Under the pieces are notes generated by a model. The model did no database searches. It worked only from the letters and a program-made list of their open reading frames with translations, and was not told where the DNA came from. Both the position numbers and the translations under genes were made by a program. Of a DNA stretch of 64,000 bases, positions 31,747-39,990 are shown piece by piece. Source of the DNA: UBA5796 sp040752455 (lineage in GTDB: Bacteria > Chloroflexota > Anaerolineae > Anaerolineales > Villigracilaceae). The DNA is taken from positions 1 through 64,000 of the forward strand of contig JBMOMN010000036.1 of the NCBI GenBank assembly GCA_049324115.1, given 5' to 3'. The first letter of the stretch is position 1, and each line of letters starts with the position of its first letter.

Positions 31747-33075
31747 ATGACACAAGCAATCGCTCGCAAACCCGCCCGTAACCGGGAACACCGGGCCTGG
31801 TACCTGTACGATTTCGGCAATTCAGCCTACGCGGCCGTGGTAGTGCTGGCCGTGTATTCGGCCTATTTCAAAGGCGCGGTCGTCGGCGGCGCGGAGGGGA
31901 CGCGGCTGTGGGGCATATCGGTCGGCATCGCCATGCTGGTCAGCGCCGTCATCTCCCCCGTCCTGGGCGCGATAGCGGACCACTCGGCCTCGAAGAAGAA
32001 ATTCCTGTTCGTCTTCTCGGCCCTGTCCTGGGTCTTCACCGCCCTGTTATTCTTCGTCACTCAAGGCGACGTTTTCACCGGGATGCTGTTCTACATCCTG
32101 GCCGAGATCGGCTACCGGGCCGGGCAGGTCTTCTATAACGGCCTGCTGCCCGAAATCGCCGCGCCGGACGAGATGGGCCGCGTCTCCAGCACCGGCTGGG
32201 CGGTTGGCTCGATGGGTGGGATCGTCTGCCTGTTGATCGTCCTGCCCATCATCCTCCTGTTCGGCGAAAACTCCGACGTCCCGGTGCGGCTTTCGATGGT
32301 CATCACCGCCGCCTTCTTCGGGCTTTTGACCATCCCGGCCTTCCTGTGGATCAGGGAACGCGCCACGCCGCAGGCCTTACCTCCCGGCGAGAGTTACCTG
32401 TCCGTGGGCCTCAAGCGCCTGGCCCGGACCTTCAGGTCTGTCCGCCATTTCAAGGAATTCGTCAAGTTCATGGTCGCCTTCCTGATCTACAACGACGGGA
32501 TCATGATGGCCATGGACTTCGCCGCGATCATCGGGGCGGTGCTTTACGGCATGACCCAGGAGCAATTGATCCTGTTGATGATCCTGGTCCAGGTGACCAG
32601 TGTGGCCGGGGCCTACGTGGCCGGCCTCTACGGCGAACGGGCCGGCTTCAAGCGGGCGCTGATGGTCTCCCTGGCGCTGATGCTGGCCTCGATCGTCTGG
32701 ATGATGTTCAACCAGACGCTCACCGGCTACTTCGTCATCGCTTCGCTGGCCGGGTTCGCCCTGACCGGGGTGCAGGTCGTCAGCCGGACGATGACCGGTT
32801 TCTTCGCCCCCAAGGGCCAGAGCGCCGAGTTCTACTCGTTCGAATCGGTGGCGGGGCGGGCCTCCTCATTCATCGGACCGACAGTCTACGGCCTGCTGGC
32901 CGGGGGCGTGGCCCTGCAACTGGAGGCGCGGGGGATGGAGACCCTCCTGGCGGAACAAACCGGACAACGGGCCGGCATCGCTTCGATCGCCGTTTTCCTG
33001 ATCCTGGGCATGGTCATCCTGGCCACGGTCAACGAAAAGCGCGCCCGCAAAGCGGCAGAAGAGTACGTTCCGTAA
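31747..33075 (+). CDS. UMF1/Atg22-like MFS transporter
   Basis: The 442-residue, 12-helix protein begins with Trp-Tyr-Leu-Tyr-Asp-Phe-Gly-Asn-Ser-Ala-Tyr, the signature of the UMF1 (Atg22-like) family. Members are thought to export amino acids or related small molecules; the substrate here is unknown. GGGAG precedes the ATG. A TAGAAT box lies about 30 bases upstream. It is divergent from the preceding MFS gene. Confidence 0.88.
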   Translation: MTQAIARKPARNREHRAWYLYDFGNSAYAAVVVLAVYSAYFKGAVVGGAEGTRLWGISVGIAMLVSAVISPVLGAIADHSASKKKFLFVFSALSWVFTALLFFVTQGDVFTGMLFYILAEIGYRAGQVFYNGLLPEIAAPDEMGRVSSTGWAVGSMGGIVCLLIVLPIILLFGENSDVPVRLSMVITAAFFGLLTIPAFLWIRERATPQALPPGESYLSVGLKRLARTFRSVRHFKEFVKFMVAFLIYNDGIMMAMDFAAIIGAVLYGMTQEQLILLMILVQVTSVAGAYVAGLYGERAGFKRALMVSLALMLASIVWMMFNQTLTGYFVIASLAGFALTGVQVVSRTMTGFFAPKGQSAEFYSFESVAGRASSFIGPTVYGLLAGGVALQLEARGMETLLAEQTGQRAGIASIAVFLILGMVILATVNEKRARKAAEEYVP

Positions 33076-33078
33076 CGG

Positions 33079-33233
33079 TGTCATTGCGAGCGATGGTCGA
33101 GTAGGCGACGCTTCCCGCCATATCGAGACCTGAGCGAAGCAATCTCCATCCAAACGGGATTCTGCCCCCAAACAAGCCAAGCCATTTAACCGGAGATTGC
33201 TTCGGCGGGAAAACCATCCGCCTCGCAATGACA
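33079..33233. repeat. GTCATTGCGAG-type palindromic element, copy 1
   Basis: Terminal repeats TGTCATTGCGAG (33079-33090) and CTCGCAATGACA (33222-33233) are perfect inverses, with inner AAGCAATCTCC/GGAGATTGCTT. This end motif is widespread in bacterial genomes as a non-coding mobile repeat. Other copies: 37412-37458 and 52893-52967. Confidence 0.85.
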
Positions 33234-33246
33234 AGTGAATAACCCC

Positions 33247-33993
33247 ATGCCAATCGTATTCACCAACCGTCCGCTCATCCGCTCGATCCTGAAAGCCCTC
33301 TCCGTCCCGGCCTTTGCCCTGCTGACCAGGTTGGAGATCACCGGCGCGGAAAACCTGCCCGAAAAAGGCCCGCTGCTGCTGGTCGGCAACCACTTCTCGT
33401 TCATTGACCCGGTCGCCTTCGTGCGCATGGCCCCCTGGGAGATCGAGTTCCTCGGCGGGGCGGTCACACCCCACGCCCCGCTCTGGACCCGGATCATCCC
33501 CTTCCTGTGGGGTTATCACAAACTCTACCGCGGCACCGGCGCCAAAGACGCCCTGCGCGCCGGGGAAAATATCCTCGAGAGCGGCGGCATCCTGGCGATC
33601 TTCCCCGAAGGCGGCAACTGGGCCACCATCCTGCGCCCGGCCCGCCCCGGGACGGCTTTCCTGGCGGCCCGCACCGGCGCGCCGATCCTGCCGGTCGGCC
33701 TGCACGGGTTCACCGAAGTCTTCCCGTCTTTATTCAGAGGACGGCGCGCCAAAGTGACCATCACCATCGGCAAGCCGTTTGGCCCATTCGAGGTCTCAGG
33801 TTCCAGCCGCCAGCGCCGCGCCCAACTGGAGGGGATCGGCCACGAGATCATGCGTCACATCGCCGAGGTGCTGCCCCCCGAAAAGCGCGGCCACTACTCC
33901 GACGATCCCGCCGTCCGCGAGGCCGCCCGCGGCAGCGAAATCTATCCCTGGGCGGATAAGGTCGAGGGCGAAGTGGTCGGGGAAATCCATTGA
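33247..33993 (+). CDS. plsC: 1-acyl-sn-glycerol-3-phosphate acyltransferase family protein
   Basis: The 248-residue protein has the PlsC motifs Asn-His-Phe-Ser-Phe-Ile-Asp (HxxxxD) and Phe-Pro-Glu-Gly-Gly, and an N-terminal hydrophobic stretch for membrane binding. It transfers an acyl chain to lysophosphatidate or a related acceptor in phospholipid synthesis. ATG at 33247 was preferred to GTG at 33235; neither has a clear ribosome site. The upstream end abuts a mobile repeat. Confidence 0.85.
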   Translation: MPIVFTNRPLIRSILKALSVPAFALLTRLEITGAENLPEKGPLLLVGNHFSFIDPVAFVRMAPWEIEFLGGAVTPHAPLWTRIIPFLWGYHKLYRGTGAKDALRAGENILESGGILAIFPEGGNWATILRPARPGTAFLAARTGAPILPVGLHGFTEVFPSLFRGRRAKVTITIGKPFGPFEVSGSSRQRRAQLEGIGHEIMRHIAEVLPPEKRGHYSDDPAVREAARGSEIYPWADKVEGEVVGEIH

Positions 33994-34039
33994 CCATTTC
34001 ACCCAATGCGAATGCCGCCAATCGTTCAATTCCCGTTAA

Positions 34040-34072
34040 GACGAGAGACCCGGTTTTCGCCGGGTCTCGCCT
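34040..34072. terminator. Terminator between plsC and groES (convergent)
   Basis: GAGACCCGG (34045-34053) pairs with CCGGGTCTC (34060-34068) around TTTTCG. It lies between two convergent genes and can serve both. Confidence 0.75.
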
Positions 34073-34090
34073 TTGGGACAGGAATCGCTT

Positions 34091-34363
34091 TTACTTGAAG
34101 CGGGCCAGCACGTCGGCGGCCTCGAACAGGATGTACTCGACGCCATCCAGCTTGAACTCGGTGCCGCTGTACTTGGCGAACAGCACCTTGTCGCCGACTT
34201 TCAACTTGATCTCTTCGTCATCGCCGACCGCGACCACTTCACCGGTCTGCGGTTTTTCTTTGGCGGTTTCGGGCAGGAGCAGGCCGGACGAGGTCCTGCT
34301 TTCCCCTTCGAGCGGGCGGATCAGCACGCGGCTGCCCAGGGGTTCGATATTGATGTCAGACAT
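34091..34363 (-). CDS. groES: Co-chaperonin GroES
   Basis: Ninety residues from the ATG at 34363, set by GGAGG eight bases upstream; a Met five codons earlier overlaps that site. It shows Pro-Leu-Gly-Ser-Arg-Val-Leu-Ile, a Ser/Gly-rich mobile loop and a Tyr-Ser-Gly-Thr-Glu turn. It caps the GroEL folding chamber. groEL is not next to it. Its upstream region is filled by a five-unit cloverleaf repeat, so its promoter must lie within or beyond it. No CIRCE element was seen. Confidence 0.95.
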   Translation of the reverse strand: MSDINIEPLGSRVLIRPLEGESRTSSGLLLPETAKEKPQTGEVVAVGDDEEIKLKVGDKVLFAKYSGTEFKLDGVEYILFEAADVLARFK

Positions 34364-34386
34364 TGTGGATACCTCCAAATTTGATT

Positions 34387-34839
34387 AGTCTCTATCCGAA
34401 TATTGACGGAATGCGGACTTCAGTCCGCCGGCAACCGGCAAACTAAAGTTTGCACTCCTTTTTTCGGGCAGGTTCTCAGTCTCTATCCGAAAATTGCTGG
34501 AATGCGGACTTCAGTCCGCCGGCAACCGGCAAACTAAAGTTTGCACTCCTTTTTTCGGGCAGGTTCTCAGTCTCTATCCGAATATTGACGGAATGCGGAC
34601 TTCAGTCCGCCGGCAACCGGCAAACTAAAGTTTGCACTCCTTTTTCGGGCAGGTTCTCAGTCTCTATCCGAATATTGCTGGAATGCGGACTTCAGTCCGC
34701 CGGCAACCGGCAAACTAAAGTTTGCACTCCTTTTTTCGGGCAGGTTCTCAGTCTCTATCCGAATATTGACGGAATGCGGACTTCAGTCCGCCGGCAACCG
34801 GCAAACTAAAGTTTGCACTCCTTTTTCGGGCAGGTTCTC
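34387..34839. repeat. Five-copy tandem array of a 90/91-bp cloverleaf-like element
   Basis: Units begin at 34387, 34478, 34569, 34659 and 34750. Each holds an outer stem GGAATGC/GCACTCC and three hairpins: GCGGAC-TTCA-GTCCGC, GCCGG-CAA-CCGGC and GCAAAC-TAAA-GTTTGC. Units differ mainly at a TATTGACGG/AATTGCTGG site and in the length of a T-run. The last unit touches the glutaredoxin stop. The 474-base gap holds nothing else. Confidence 0.92.
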
Positions 34840-35092
34840 AGTGAATTCCCAGAAGTTTGTCAATCTTCGGGCGGTCGAACCCGACGATGAGCTTGCCGCC
34901 GATGTCAATCACCGGCACGCCGCTCTGGCCTGAGCGCCGGAGCATGTCGCGGGCGGCAGCCTGGTCACGGCTCACGTCCACGTCGCGGAATTTGACGCCT
35001 TTCTCGCGGAAATACTTTTTCGCCATGTTACAGAACGAGCAGGTCGGCGTGCTGAAGACGATCACACGCGGCTGGGGTTGTTGAACGGTCAT
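34838..35092 (-). CDS. Glutaredoxin/NrdH-like thiol oxidoreductase
   Basis: Eighty-four residues from the ATG at 35092, with GGAGG eight bases upstream; the upstream frame is not family-like. The active site is Cys-Ser-Phe-Cys, with cis-Pro in Gly-Val-Pro-Val and a Gly-Phe-Asp turn near the end. It reduces disulfides in the cytoplasm, probably for ribonucleotide reductase or stress repair. Its start region and that of groES share nearly the same TTTGGAGGTATC leader word. The stop codon overlaps the end of the repeat array. Confidence 0.92.
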   Translation of the reverse strand: MTVQQPQPRVIVFSTPTCSFCNMAKKYFREKGVKFRDVDVSRDQAAARDMLRRSGQSGVPVIDIGGKLIVGFDRPKIDKLLGIH

Positions 35093-35147
35093 CCAGATAC
35101 CTCCAAAATGGTTTTTCCGTCCTTTGGATGACAAACCTTGCAAAAGG

Positions 35148-35882
35148 TTACAAACTGGCAAAATAATCCAGGAACATGTGACTGGCGGTTAGCGTGACTT
35201 CGGGGTGGGCCTGGCCGAAGGCGCGCAGGCGCGGCTCGTGCGGTCCCAGGAACAGGCGGATGGCTAACCTGGGCAGATCCTTACGAAAGTCGGCGGCCGC
35301 GTCGCCGCAGTGCAGGTGCCAGCCGGTCCCGGTTTTGACGGCCACCCCGCATAAGCCGGGGGTATGTCCGGGTAACGGGATCAGCCACATCTCCGGATCG
35401 AAGGGCAGGCGGATGGCGTCGAAGTCGAACCATTTCTCCCCGGTCGCATCGTACAGGACAAAATCCGGTTTGTGGGCGATATGCCGGGGGACGTAGGCCG
35501 CGCCGAGATACCCCTTGCGGCGTCCCGTGAAAGCCATGTATTCCTTGCGATGCACATGCACTTTTGCATGGGGAAAATCTGCCAGGCCGCCGCAGTGGTC
35601 GAAGTGCATGTGGGTCAGCACGATGTGGCGGACATCCTCGGGGCGGAATCCCAGGCCCTTGATCCGGTTGACAGCCGCTTCGTCCGGGTCGAAGGGCATC
35701 ACGGTGATGGCCCGGAAGAATTGGGTGAACCAGGTCGGGCGGGCGTAATCGTCCAGGCCCAGGCCGGTATCCACCAGCACCAGGCCGTCGCTCGTCTCGA
35801 CCAGCAGCGAAACTTCCCCGGTCTTCCAGTCGGAGGGCCAGTGGGCGTTACAGGTGAAGGAATTGAAGATGTGAAGGGCCAT
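35148..35882 (-). CDS. MBL-fold metallo-hydrolase
   Basis: A 244-residue protein from the ATG at 35882. The metal motif is Thr-His-Met-His-Phe-Asp-His, with a later Pro-Gly-His-Thr-Pro-Gly and Cys-Gly-Asp-Ala. The early Asp-Thr-Gly-Leu-Gly is also typical. It could be a lactonase-like or general hydrolase; substrate unknown. It lies 55 bases upstream of glutaredoxin on the same strand. An in-frame region upstream of this ATG is read from repeats and was discarded. Confidence 0.85.
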   Translation of the reverse strand: MALHIFNSFTCNAHWPSDWKTGEVSLLVETSDGLVLVDTGLGLDDYARPTWFTQFFRAITVMPFDPDEAAVNRIKGLGFRPEDVRHIVLTHMHFDHCGGLADFPHAKVHVHRKEYMAFTGRRKGYLGAAYVPRHIAHKPDFVLYDATGEKWFDFDAIRLPFDPEMWLIPLPGHTPGLCGVAVKTGTGWHLHCGDAAADFRKDLPRLAIRLFLGPHEPRLRAFGQAHPEVTLTASHMFLDYFASL

Positions 35883-35909
35883 GTTTATAGAATAGCACAA
35901 ACTGAATAT

Positions 35910-36060
35910 TACGGAGTCCAAAATCTCCAGTTTTTGGCTTTTATGCGTCCCCTCCAATGTGAGGAGACATTGGACTCCGCAGGGCATCGAAGTGAATGCT
36001 GTTTCGTCCAATATCAGGAGATATTGGACTCCGTATGGCTGCAAAGTGAATTTTGTCCGG
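35910..36060. repeat. Cluster of three covarying hairpin elements
   Basis: A forward CGGAGT-CCAAAATC-TCCA-GTTTTTGG (35912-35937) is followed by two 54-base units (35953-36006 and 36007-36060) whose reverse strands read CGGAGT-CCAATGTC-TCCT-CACATTGG and CGGAGT-CCAATATC-TCCT-GATATTGG. Lead and loop stay the same while stem bases change on both sides. Together with the promoter below this fills the 318-base gap. Confidence 0.75.
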
Positions 36061-36081
36061 GATAGTCGTGATGTTTGGAAT

Positions 36082-36166
36082 TTGGGCTGGCCTGCGATTT
36101 CTGGTATAATGCAAAAACCTACCGAACGGTCGGTTGATTTGTACAGTGCTGAACATAAGATATAAT
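36082..36166 (+). promoter_or_regulatory. Tandem promoters with a TetR-like operator for acyl-CoA dehydrogenase
   Basis: TTGGGC (36082-36087), 17 bases, TATAAT (36105-36110) is one promoter. A second TATAAT lies at 36161-36166 with a weak -35. Between them ACCGAACGGTCGGT (36121-36134) is a dyad resembling TetR-family operators, such as those controlling fatty-acid genes. No TetR gene is in the window. Confidence 0.6.
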
Positions 36167-36200
36167 CGAGCAAAATCCTTTTTACGGAGTACCCCACAGC

Positions 36201-37409
36201 ATGGACTTCTCCCTTTCCGAAGAACAAAAAATGGCACAGAAGATGGTGCGTGATTTTGCTCAAAAAGAAGTTGCGCCCGTTATCAAAGAATACGACCGCA
36301 AGCAGGAACCCATCCCCTGGGTGCTGGAACGCATGGGCGAACTCGGCATCCTGGGGATTTGTTTCCCCGTCAAGTACGGCGGGCAGGGGATGGATTACAT
36401 CTCCCTCGGCCTGGCCTGCGAGGAACTCGAAGCGGTAGACACTACCCTGCGCGTGATCATGTCGGTCCATACCGGACTGTGCGGCATGACCATTTTCCAG
36501 TGGGGCACGGAGGAACAGAAGCAAAAGTTCCTCGTCCCGCTGGCGAAGGGCGAGAAGATCGGCTGCGGAGCCTTCACCGAACCCGGCATGGGATCAGACG
36601 TGGCCGGGATGCGCGCCTCCGCCAAACGCGACGGCGATTTCTACGTCCTGAACGGCGAAAAGATGTGGATCTCCCTGGCCTCCAAAGCGGATTACGCCCT
36701 GGTCACAGCCGTCACCAACCCGGAAGCCAAGCGTCCCTCGCAGCGGCTGTCGTCCTTCGTGGTGGACCTGCACTCGCCCGGAGTCAGGCGCGGGGACCTG
36801 CACGGCAAGCTCGGGGTCCGGGCCGGTTCGACCGGTTGGATCAATTTCCAGGACGTGAAGGTCCCGCTCGAAAACCGGATCGGCGAGGAGGGCGAGGGAT
36901 TCAAGATCACCATGTCCGCCTTCGACAGCGGGCGTTACACTGTCGGCTCCGGCGCGACCGGGCTGGTGCGAGCCGCGCTCGAAGCCAGCGTCAAATATGC
37001 CAGGGAGCGCAGCGCCTTTGGCAAGCCCATCGCCGAGTACCAGATGATCCAGCAGAAGATCGCCAAAATGGCCCAGGATTACGAAATGTCGCGCCTGCTG
37101 TATTTGCAGGTCGGCTGGATGAAAAATATGGGCCAACGCAGCACCTTGCAGACCTCCTATTGCAAGAAATTCGCCACCGAAGCCTCGTTCGAGGCCGCCC
37201 ACGAAGCCATCCAGATCCACGGAGCATACGGCTTCAGCGACGAATATGACGTGGAACGCTACCTGCGCAACAGCCGCGGCGCGATCATCTACGAAGGCTC
37301 CAGCGAGATCCAGAACATCATCCAGGCCGGGTACGCCCTCGGCGAACGCAAGGATATGCCGTTACGCCGCGAGATGCCCGCCTATGATGAAAAAGAATGG
37401 CAGGGTTGA
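36201..37409 (+). CDS. Acyl-CoA dehydrogenase
   Basis: The 402-residue flavoprotein has all the family parts: an N-terminal helical domain, the FAD motifs (Phe-Thr-Glu-Pro-Gly-Met-Gly-Ser-Asp; Trp-Ile-Ser), and the C-terminal Ile-Tyr-Glu-Gly-Ser-Ser-Glu-Ile-Gln with the candidate base Glu. It most resembles short-chain, glutaryl- or isovaleryl-type dehydrogenases. It oxidises an acyl-CoA to the enoyl-CoA and passes electrons to ETF, whose genes lie 0.5 kb downstream. The promoter has a TetR-like operator. Confidence 0.93.
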   Translation: MDFSLSEEQKMAQKMVRDFAQKEVAPVIKEYDRKQEPIPWVLERMGELGILGICFPVKYGGQGMDYISLGLACEELEAVDTTLRVIMSVHTGLCGMTIFQWGTEEQKQKFLVPLAKGEKIGCGAFTEPGMGSDVAGMRASAKRDGDFYVLNGEKMWISLASKADYALVTAVTNPEAKRPSQRLSSFVVDLHSPGVRRGDLHGKLGVRAGSTGWINFQDVKVPLENRIGEEGEGFKITMSAFDSGRYTVGSGATGLVRAALEASVKYARERSAFGKPIAEYQMIQQKIAKMAQDYEMSRLLYLQVGWMKNMGQRSTLQTSYCKKFATEASFEAAHEAIQIHGAYGFSDEYDVERYLRNSRGAIIYEGSSEIQNIIQAGYALGERKDMPLRREMPAYDEKEWQG

Positions 37410-37411
37410 TG

Positions 37412-37458
37412 CCATTGCGAGGGGATTACTTCGACGGAAGAACGCCGTCTCGCAATGA
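37412..37458. repeat. GTCATTGCGAG-type element, short copy 2
   Basis: CCATTGCGAG (37412-37421) and CTCGCAATGA (37449-37458) form the ends; only 47 bases long, so an internally deleted copy. Confidence 0.75.
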
Positions 37459-37483
37459 CGAAGCGTTATGAAATGGGGCAGTG

Positions 37484-37777
37484 ATGGATGAAATAGAACC
37501 TTTACACACGACCGTCACAAAGACCATCCAGACCATCGCGGGGCTGGTCGTCATGGAAGATCACGTCGGGTTTCCCCGCAGCGGGTCGAACCTGTACTGT
37601 GTGTCGGACAAAGGCAAGATCGTCTGGTTCGCCGAAAAGCCGGAACCGGGCGGGTTGTTCAACCGGGTGATGTTGAGCCAGGGCGGGGTAGCCCTGGCTA
37701 CCTACACCATCACCGGCCACGCCTGCGACATTGACTTGATGACCGGCAAGCTGCTCAGCCAGGTGAAGATGCAGTAA
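37484..37777 (+). CDS. Hypothetical protein between acyl-CoA dehydrogenase and etf
   Basis: A 97-residue protein from ATG at 37484; GTG one codon earlier is possible. It contains Asn-Leu-Tyr-Cys-Val-Ser-Asp-Lys-Gly-Lys-Ile-Val-Trp and a later His-Ala-Cys-Asp-Ile-Asp-Leu-Met-Thr-Gly, patterns like two blades of a PQQ-type beta-propeller. It is too short for a full propeller. Codon use looks coding. Function unknown. Confidence 0.6.
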   Translation: MDEIEPLHTTVTKTIQTIAGLVVMEDHVGFPRSGSNLYCVSDKGKIVWFAEKPEPGGLFNRVMLSQGGVALATYTITGHACDIDLMTGKLLSQVKMQ

Positions 37778-37946
37778 CTGGGCAAGGCTTTTAACCGCGG
37801 TGAATGTCCTTGCAAACAGGATATTAACCGCGAAGAAACGAAGCACGCGAAGGAAATCAAAAACTCCGTGCGCTCCGTGATCTCTGTGGTGCAAACTTAC
37901 GTGTGAATATGAGCATTTCACTGAAAAATTCCAAAAGGAGGAAGAC
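37778..37946. other. Intergenic region before etfB with degenerate GCGAAG words
   Basis: Holds AACCGCGGTGAA, GCGAAGAAACGAAGCACGCGAAGG and CTCCGTGATCTCTGTGG, relatives of the repeats near 19.1 kb. AAAGGAGG ends the region. No promoter was recognised with confidence. Confidence 0.45.
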
Positions 37947-38717
37947 TTGAAAATCGTAGCCTGTATCAAACAAGTGCCCGACTCGGCTGCCAAAGTGGTG
38001 GCCCAGGACGGGCAGGTCTCGTGGGGCGATGCGCCGCTGGTCATCAACCCCTGGGACGAATTCGCCGTCGAAGCCGCGCTCCAGCAAAAGGAAGCCCACG
38101 GCGGCGAGGTGATCGCCGTCAGCATGGGCGGGGAGAGCGCCAAGGAAGCCCTCAAACACGCCCTGGCCATGGGCTGTGACTCGGCCATCCTGATCTCCGA
38201 CCCGGCCCTCGGCGGCGTGGACACGCAGGGTACCGCCCGCGTCCTGGCCGCCGCGATCCAAAAGGTCGGCGGCGTGGACCTGGCCTTCTTTGGCCGCCAG
38301 GCCATTGACGGCGACGCCGGGATCACCCCGGCCCAGACCGCCCGCGTCCTCGGCTGGCCGATGCTCGGGCTGGCCGCGGTCATCAAGGTGGACGGCAGCA
38401 AGGTCACGGTCGAACGCTCCATCGAAGAAGGCCGCCAGACCGTCAGCGCCGAGGCGCCGGCCGTCTTGAGCGTGGTCAAAGACTTCGGCGAGCCGCGCTA
38501 CCCCTCGTTCATGGGCATCCGCAAAGCCTCCCGGGCCGACATCCCGGCCTGGACGCTGGCCGACCTGGGCATCAGCGCCCCGGCCCCGGTCGTCGCCTGG
38601 CCCGAACTGATGAACCCGCCCAGCCGCGAAGTGGCCTGCGAGTTCATCACCGGCGGCAGCCCGGCCGAGATCGCCGAAAAGCTGGCCGACAAGATCATCG
38701 CGGAGAAAGTCCTATGA
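37947..38717 (+). CDS. etfB: Electron transfer flavoprotein beta subunit
   Basis: A 256-residue EtfB starting with TTG at 37947, well placed five bases after AAAGGAGG; the first residues (Lys-Ile-Val-Ala-Cys-Ile-Lys-Gln-Val-Pro-Asp) are the classic EtfB N-terminus, which fixes the start. It contains the AMP/FAD-binding core with Gly-Arg-Gln-Ala-Ile-Asp-Gly-Asp. It accepts electrons from acyl-CoA dehydrogenases. It overlaps etfA by ATGA. Whether the pair bifurcates electrons cannot be judged by eye. Confidence 0.96.
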   Translation: MKIVACIKQVPDSAAKVVAQDGQVSWGDAPLVINPWDEFAVEAALQQKEAHGGEVIAVSMGGESAKEALKHALAMGCDSAILISDPALGGVDTQGTARVLAAAIQKVGGVDLAFFGRQAIDGDAGITPAQTARVLGWPMLGLAAVIKVDGSKVTVERSIEEGRQTVSAEAPAVLSVVKDFGEPRYPSFMGIRKASRADIPAWTLADLGISAPAPVVAWPELMNPPSREVACEFITGGSPAEIAEKLADKIIAEKVL

Positions 38718-39730
38718 ACACCTGGGTTTACATTGACCACTTCAAAGGCGAAGTCCTGCCTGCCTCGTGGGAAGCCATCGGCGCGGCCAAAGCCCTCGGC
38801 GGGGGCGTCACGGCCCTGGTCTTCGGCTCGGGCGTGGAAGCCGTCGCCAGGTCCGCGTTTGAGTTCGGTGCGGATGAAGCATTGGTGGCGGATGAGGCCG
38901 CCCTGGCCGACTACCGCGCCGAGGCTTTTGTCTCCACCCTGTCCGCTCTCGCGGCGGAGCGCAGCCCGGACCTGATCCTGCTCCCGACTACCACGCGTGG
39001 CCGCGAACTGGCAGGCATGGCCGCCATAGACCTCGAAACCGGCGTGCTCGTGGACGTGATCGCCCTCGAACCGGATGGCGACAAGATCATGGCTACACGC
39101 CCAATCTACGCCGGGAAGCTGCTCGAAAAGACCGTCTGCAACGCCAAGCCGCAAATCATCACCCTGCGCGGACGGGCCTTCCCCAAGCCCGAGGCCCAGC
39201 CCGGCAAATCCGGCACGCTGACGAAGGTCGCGGCCAAAGCCGAGGCCAGGACCACGGTCGAAGGTTACAGCGCCGGTGAAGGCGGCGTCTCGCTGACCGA
39301 CGCGGGCGTGATCGTCTCCGGCGGGCGCGGCACCTCCAACAATCCCGCCCTGTCCGCCCCCGGCGGCATGGACGAGAAGCAGGCCGAAATCTGGAAAGCC
39401 CAGGAAGGCTTCAAACTCGTCAGCGGGCTGGCAGGGGCGCTCGGCGCGGCCGTCGGGGCCTCCCGGGCCGCGGTGGACGCCGGGTACATCCCCTACGCCC
39501 ACCAGGTCGGCCAGACCGGCAAGGTCGTCTCGCCCGATCTGTACATCGCCTGCGGCATCTCCGGCGCGATCCAGCACCTGGCCGGGATGCGCAACAGCAA
39601 GATGATCGTCGCCATCAACAAGGACGCCGACGCCCCGATCTTCAAGGTAGCCCGCTTCGGCGTGGTCGGCGACATGCACCAGATCCTCCCTGCGCTGACC
39701 GAGGCCTTCAAGAAGAAGCTGGGCAAGTAA
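38714..39730 (+). CDS. etfA: Electron transfer flavoprotein alpha subunit
   Basis: A 338-residue EtfA overlapping etfB by four bases. The C-terminal FAD domain shows Gly-Arg-Gly-Thr-Ser, Gln-Val-Gly-Gln-Thr-Gly-Lys, Gly-Ile-Ser-Gly-Ala-Ile-Gln-His and Ala-Ile-Asn-Lys-Asp. It completes the soluble heterodimer that carries electrons from acyl-CoA oxidation to a quinone-linked acceptor. An intrinsic terminator follows. No ETF:quinone oxidoreductase gene is nearby. Confidence 0.96.
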   Translation: MNTWVYIDHFKGEVLPASWEAIGAAKALGGGVTALVFGSGVEAVARSAFEFGADEALVADEAALADYRAEAFVSTLSALAAERSPDLILLPTTTRGRELAGMAAIDLETGVLVDVIALEPDGDKIMATRPIYAGKLLEKTVCNAKPQIITLRGRAFPKPEAQPGKSGTLTKVAAKAEARTTVEGYSAGEGGVSLTDAGVIVSGGRGTSNNPALSAPGGMDEKQAEIWKAQEGFKLVSGLAGALGAAVGASRAAVDAGYIPYAHQVGQTGKVVSPDLYIACGISGAIQHLAGMRNSKMIVAINKDADAPIFKVARFGVVGDMHQILPALTEAFKKKLGK

Positions 39731-39763
39731 GCCGAAGAGTCTCGACCTTAGCGAGGTTCATGT

Positions 39764-39795
39764 AAAAGAGCCGGGAATTGTCTCCGGCTCTTTTT
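39764..39795 (+). terminator. Intrinsic terminator after etfA
   Basis: AAAAGAGCCGG (39764-39774) pairs with CCGGCTCTTTTT (39784-39795). Confidence 0.88.
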
Positions 39796-39976
39796 GATTT
39801 TCGAAAAACGCAAGGCCAAAGGTGAAAAGGTCAAGATAACGGTCGTTGGCGTATTGCGCCTGGCCAGCGACATTACGCCTGAACTGGCGAGGGAGGTGGT
39901 CGAATCCATCCGCGTGCGCGGCATCTTCGAGGCCGCTCAAGCCGTCAAGGACGCGCTGGCCGACCGGACGCGGTAG
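39794..39976 (+). CDS. Possible 60-residue protein or gene remnant
   Basis: A frame from TTG at 39794 to TAG at 39976 has coding-like codon use in its last 45 codons (Val-Arg-Gly-Ile-Phe-Glu-Ala-Ala and so on). No ATG or ribosome site is present, and the start falls in the etfA terminator. It is more likely the surviving end of a truncated gene than a functional one. No family was recognised. Confidence 0.3.
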   Translation: MIFEKRKAKGEKVKITVVGVLRLASDITPELAREVVESIRVRGIFEAAQAVKDALADRTR

Positions 39977-39990
39977 GCGAAACTCATTTC

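Noticed and set aside
34450..34809. An open frame of 119 codons across the five-unit repeat array.
   Set aside because: It follows the 91-base period (a frame shift of one codon base per unit is avoided by chance), has no ribosome site and encodes only the repeat.
34387..34839. A possible CRISPR array.
   Set aside because: The units repeat along their whole length with no unique spacers, and no cas genes are present.
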